Assembly (NCBI GenBank): GCA_947502925.1
Contig: CANNBS010000001.1
Location: 682,001-746,000, forward strand
Direction of reading: 5' to 3'
DNA length: 64,000 bases
Source: an uncultured Marinicella sp.
Lineage (GTDB): Bacteria > Pseudomonadota > Gammaproteobacteria > Xanthomonadales > Marinicellaceae
Shown here piece by piece: positions 60,881 to 64,000 of this stretch. Position 1 is the stretch's first letter. Every line of letters starts with the position of its first letter. Both the position numbers and the translations under genes were made by a program. The notes below the pieces were generated by a model. The model ran no database searches, had not been told where the DNA came from, and worked only from the letters and a program-made list of their open reading frames with translations.

Positions 60881-61636
60881 TCATGAAGCCCGTTTAAACA
60901 GCGGGCTTTTTTTGATTTTCCATTTTGTTAATATATATTTACCCAGGGTGCTGAGAATTTTTAAGCCGTAAACACTGCTGTCTTTAAAGCTGATGCTGGA
61001 GGCTTCAGAAAAATAGCGCACCGGCATCGGCGCATCACCGAGTTTAAAGCCATGGAAGACTGCCTGTGTAATCAGCTCCGCATCAAAGGAAAAATCATCG
61101 GCATTGTCCTTAAAGGGAATGGCTTCCAGCACCCGACGGTGATACACCCGAAATCCTGAATGGCCCTCAGCCAGATTCTGACCCAGTACCACATTCATGA
61201 TTAAGGTCAGCATCCGGTTGCTTAAATATTTATACAGGGGCATGCCACCTTGCAAGGCTTCTTTACGGGTTCGGATGCGGGCGCCGAGCATAAAATCACA
61301 CACCCCTTTTTCCACAAATCCGGTGAAGTGCGGTATTAACTGGGCGTCGTATTGATTGTCAGGATGTAGCATAACCACCACATCGGCACCGGCTTTTAGC
61401 GCTTCCTGATAGCACAGTTTTTGATTGCCGCCATAGCCTTTATTGACTTCATGGGTGTAGACGCTCAAGCCCAGTTCCTGAGCCGTTTCTACGGTGTTAT
61501 CCGTGGAGCAATCATCCACCAGAATAATCTCGTCATAACAACCGGCAGGAATGGCATCGACGGTGTCTTTTAAGGTCTTTTCGGCGTGATAAGCCGGCAT
61601 GACGATGACTATTTTTTGTTTTTGATGAGAATCCAT
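60881..61636 (-). CDS. Glycosyltransferase family 2 (DPM1/GtrB-like)
   Basis: This 251-residue GT-A enzyme has 'VIVMPAYHAEKTL', DxD-type 'IILVDDCSTDN' and 'VVMLHPDNQYD', and 'EGHSGFRVYHRRVLEAIPF'. It has no C-terminal membrane pair. This type makes polyprenyl-phosphate sugars or elongates envelope glycans. The start lies 28 bases inside the YfhO-like gene, so the pair is translationally coupled. The YfhO-type protein probably uses the lipid-linked sugar this enzyme makes. Confidence 0.88.
   Translation of the reverse strand: MDSHQKQKIVIVMPAYHAEKTLKDTVDAIPAGCYDEIILVDDCSTDNTVETAQELGLSVYTHEVNKGYGGNQKLCYQEALKAGADVVVMLHPDNQYDAQLIPHFTGFVEKGVCDFMLGARIRTRKEALQGGMPLYKYLSNRMLTLIMNVVLGQNLAEGHSGFRVYHRRVLEAIPFKDNADDFSFDAELITQAVFHGFKLGDAPMPVRYFSEASSISFKDSSVYGLKILSTLGKYILTKWKIKKSPLFKRAS
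60886..60913 (+). terminator. pit terminator, inside the 3' end of the convergent gene
   Basis: AAGCCCG (60886-60892) pairs with CGGGCTT (60902-60908), followed by T residues to 60913. The hairpin overlaps the last codons of the convergent glycosyltransferase gene on the other strand. Confidence 0.8.
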
Positions 61637-63927
61637 AACACGCCTGCAAAAGACAATACGCTGAGTAAAAGGCCTATTTTAAAGCTCCAGGGATCATAAC
61701 GGAAGCGTACCCGGTGTTTTCCTGGCCCAAGGTAAATACCCTGTTGGGTGTAATTCGCGGCATAAATCGGTACTTGTTCGCCATCCACATAAGCCTGCCA
61801 TCCCGGATAGTATGCCGCAGCATGAACCAGCCAACCAGCTGCCGGTATAGTCACTTCAGCGGTTAGTTTTTGAGCGTTTTGGGCAATTAATTCGAAGGCA
61901 AACTCAGCATCTTTTTTCTTCGCTGAATCCGGTCTGTCAGCTTTTTCAGCTTCAATAATAACCAGCTCTTTCAATTTCTCAGGTTCAGCTAAAAGCACGC
62001 TTAAAGCCGCTTCCGGCGAATCCACATACCGGGCTTGGGCGCGGTAAAACAGACGTTGTTCAGCGCCTGAGTTTTCATAAATTTTAATGTCATCATCATA
62101 AACCAGCGGCATGCTCAATGATTCATCAAGTGGTTTTTTAGATAAAATGTAACGCACATTCTGGATGTTCAAATAAGGCAGGATGCCTTCTTGTAAGCTG
62201 GTTTTTTCATACACCCAAAATGACACTGTCCCGGCCAGTACCTCTTTAAAAAAACGATGATAACGCAGATTAACCGGCACATCGTAACCCCGGACTTCAT
62301 CCAGCTCAGCCAGCATGTTGGTGCTCGGTTTTAATATATAGTCCAAGCCTAAAATACGGTATGGTTTTGCTTGCTGGTGCAAAAATTGCACGGATGCAGG
62401 TTTTTTGACGGGAAAAACATGATCCGTATTAACAGTCGGGTTCCAGCCGTGGTTAAACCACCAGAGATCGGCGAACACCACGACCAACATGATATAACCC
62501 ATCCAGCGTTTATTTTTATGCGCTAAATAACAGCTGACCAAGACCACTAAAAGCACACCGGAAATCATCCAGGCGCGTTGCTGTAATGCGGTTTTTAATA
62601 CGGCTAAATCAGCCACCGCCCCCGGATAATCAGCGCCCTGCCAAAAGAAACTGATGGCCCAAACCCCCAACAACAGCAGTAATCCTGTCACCATGAGGAA
62701 TGTTGGATTGATGTGATTCTGTGAACAACAATGCCAGCCAATACCCGCTAACAGGCTCCCTGAAAAAGCAATCAGAGCCGCCCAGTAAAACATCGGCAAA
62801 TGGCCCATCACCGGTAAATGTTTGAATATATCGTAAAGCGGTCCGATATCGAAGGCCAGCATTAAAGTCACCCCAAGAACCATCAGCCACGGCAGCATCT
62901 GACGCCCACCTTTAAAAAGAGCCACGGCCACTAAAGGCAATGCGCTTACACCCAGATACACAGAACTGATGTGATAACCCATGTAGTCGTCGATCCAGCC
63001 GGGCAGGGTGAAGATATCGGCAAACACTGCAGTAGCCATGGCTGAAAGTGGCATGGTATAAACCCAGTCTGAACTGCGCTCTTCCCACACCGCTGCCACC
63101 GTCAAGAACTCTAAAAAAGGCAGCATCATCACCGCGGCCAGAAACAAGGAGCCGACATAAGCACCAGCAAATTGCCAACATAATCGCCAACACATTGTAT
63201 GAAGCTGTATTGCCCGCACCAATAAATACACCGCACAGGCCATGGCAGTGAACAAGGCAATTTCCACATGCCCGGCAAATAAAGTAACGGCCGTGACTAA
63301 AGCCAGCAGAGCCACTGCTTTAATCGTTTGTCGTTGTAACAGGTTTTCGGTGGCATAAAAACACAAGGGAATCAGTAATGTGACGTTACTGTGCGGGTGA
63401 TTGAGCCAAAAAATATGGAATGAACAAAACCCAAAGGCCACCCCGGCAATTAATGCCGCCGAATGCGTTAACTGCAATCGCCGAGCCAAAAGGTATGTAA
63501 ACCATGGTGCCAGAATCACTTTTAATAAAGCACTGACGGTAAAGCCCCAACCGGCCGGCAGCACAAAGTGCCCCCAGTTTAGCGGAAATAATAAAGCCGA
63601 TTGGGTGTTGGCCAGCAAGGGTGTCCCGCTGAGGATAAAGGGGTTCCACAGTGGCCACATGCCTTGCCAAATTTGGGTTTTAGCCGCCAGAAAAAATGCC
63701 AGAAATTCCGTTGTCTGATCCTGAATATAAGGATTTCCAGGCGCTAATAAATCATCGGGACGAATCGAACTCCAGGGACTGACAAAAAACACATAGTCAC
63801 TTTGTGAAATCAGATAACCCCACAGGACCGGATAAAAAAATATCAAACCCAGTAAAGAATAAACCAATAGCGCAACCAACGCCTGCTTATCCAGTCTCTG
63901 CACGTTATTTTCGGTTAAATTCATCAA
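61609..63927 (-). CDS. YfhO-family multi-membrane-span protein
   Basis: This 772-residue protein has about 13 hydrophobic segments and a C-terminal periplasmic beta-rich domain (about 640-750, 'WLVHAAAYYPGWQAYVDGE'), ending in one more helix. The N-terminal 'GYLISQSDYVFFVSPW' and 'WNPFILSGTPLLAN' are typical of YfhO/GT-C proteins that use polyprenyl-linked sugars. 'Bacterial membrane protein YfhO' members glycosylate cell-wall polymers in Gram-positives; here the target is unknown. A second ATG one codon in may be the start. The last 73 bases of the window contain no further gene. Confidence 0.87.
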   Translation of the reverse strand: MMNLTENNVQRLDKQALVALLVYSLLGLIFFYPVLWGYLISQSDYVFFVSPWSSIRPDDLLAPGNPYIQDQTTEFLAFFLAAKTQIWQGMWPLWNPFILSGTPLLANTQSALLFPLNWGHFVLPAGWGFTVSALLKVILAPWFTYLLARRLQLTHSAALIAGVAFGFCSFHIFWLNHPHSNVTLLIPLCFYATENLLQRQTIKAVALLALVTAVTLFAGHVEIALFTAMACAVYLLVRAIQLHTMCWRLCWQFAGAYVGSLFLAAVMMLPFLEFLTVAAVWEERSSDWVYTMPLSAMATAVFADIFTLPGWIDDYMGYHISSVYLGVSALPLVAVALFKGGRQMLPWLMVLGVTLMLAFDIGPLYDIFKHLPVMGHLPMFYWAALIAFSGSLLAGIGWHCCSQNHINPTFLMVTGLLLLLGVWAISFFWQGADYPGAVADLAVLKTALQQRAWMISGVLLVVLVSCYLAHKNKRWMGYIMLVVVFADLWWFNHGWNPTVNTDHVFPVKKPASVQFLHQQAKPYRILGLDYILKPSTNMLAELDEVRGYDVPVNLRYHRFFKEVLAGTVSFWVYEKTSLQEGILPYLNIQNVRYILSKKPLDESLSMPLVYDDDIKIYENSGAEQRLFYRAQARYVDSPEAALSVLLAEPEKLKELVIIEAEKADRPDSAKKKDAEFAFELIAQNAQKLTAEVTIPAAGWLVHAAAYYPGWQAYVDGEQVPIYAANYTQQGIYLGPGKHRVRFRYDPWSFKIGLLLSVLSFAGVLWILIKNKK

Positions 63928-64000
63928 CTATCAAAACACCCTAATAAATCGGGCTCAAAGAACAAACCGCACATTATAAACCAAAGGTCCGTGGTGTGTT

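Noticed and set aside
63986..64000. A possible second IS982-like end at the right edge (CCGTGGTG shared with the IS982 tip)
   Set aside because: Only 8 bases match and the window ends before any transposase, so this cannot be told from chance.
1..64000. CRISPR arrays, rRNA genes, prophage or integrative elements
   Set aside because: No regularly spaced repeats, rRNA sequence, integrase, phage structural gene or attachment duplication is seen, apart from the IS and MITE copies listed.

Overview
The window comes from the chromosome of a heterotrophic, aerobic to microaerobic gammaproteobacterium. Evidence includes a cbb3 oxidase operon with an FNR-type regulator, a fused gammaproteobacterial his operon, rho/trxA, a Pcm-like gene beside tolC, and a secreted nuclease ending in the 'FKDGFE' tail that I associate with Marinicella-like bacteria. 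The genus is inference; the class is well supported. No prophage, plasmid or CRISPR array is visible. Accessory DNA is limited to an edge-truncated IS110 element, a complete IS982 element and two copies of a 160-bp MITE-like repeat. Layout: (1) 1-1020, IS110 transposase running off the left edge, its structured non-coding end (candidate bridge RNA) and two palindromes. (2) 1.2-7.0 kb, yheS, a GT4 glycosyltransferase, MITE copy 1, rho, trxA and an fnr-like regulator. (3) 7.1-15.5 kb, one co-directional block for cbb3 cytochrome oxidase (ccoNOQP, a small unknown membrane protein, ccoG, a short ccoH, ccoI, ccoS, a TauE/SafE-like protein). It is headed by a palindromic FNR box placed as in a class II activated promoter. 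(4) 15.6-20.6 kb, a translationally coupled ABC exporter operon with three consecutive, different periplasmic adaptor genes. (5) 20.8-27.5 kb, secreted, TPR and esterase genes, Nramp and MgtE metal transporters, rimI. (6) 27.6-32.4 kb, the secreted nuclease, MITE copy 2 and GTP-type PEP carboxykinase. (7) 32.5-41.2 kb, parB-parA-rsmG, Pcm-like/tolC, PilZ/DUF1631 and a long glyceraldehyde-3-phosphate dehydrogenase. (8) 41.3-43.6 kb, two small secreted proteins, IS982 and tRNA-Asp. (9) 43.6-51.6 kb, DUF924, an M1 peptidase, a Bcr/CflA transporter, then aldehyde dehydrogenase, fructosamine kinase, VOC and WYL genes that may deal with carbonyl or glycation stress. (10) 51.6-58.8 kb, the histidine operon. 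(11) 58.8-64 kb, a PhoB-box-controlled DUF47-pit phosphate uptake pair and a GT2/YfhO pair for envelope glycan work. The most striking feature is the his operon leader. Two complete histidine attenuators lie in series before hisG. Each has a short peptide with five His codons, an antiterminator that competes with the terminator, and a strong terminator hairpin. The operon behind them carries two unusual fusions: HisC joined to a HAD phosphatase-like domain (probably the histidinol-phosphatase that is otherwise absent here) and HisA-HisI-HisE in one chain. The seven genes then appear to cover the complete pathway.
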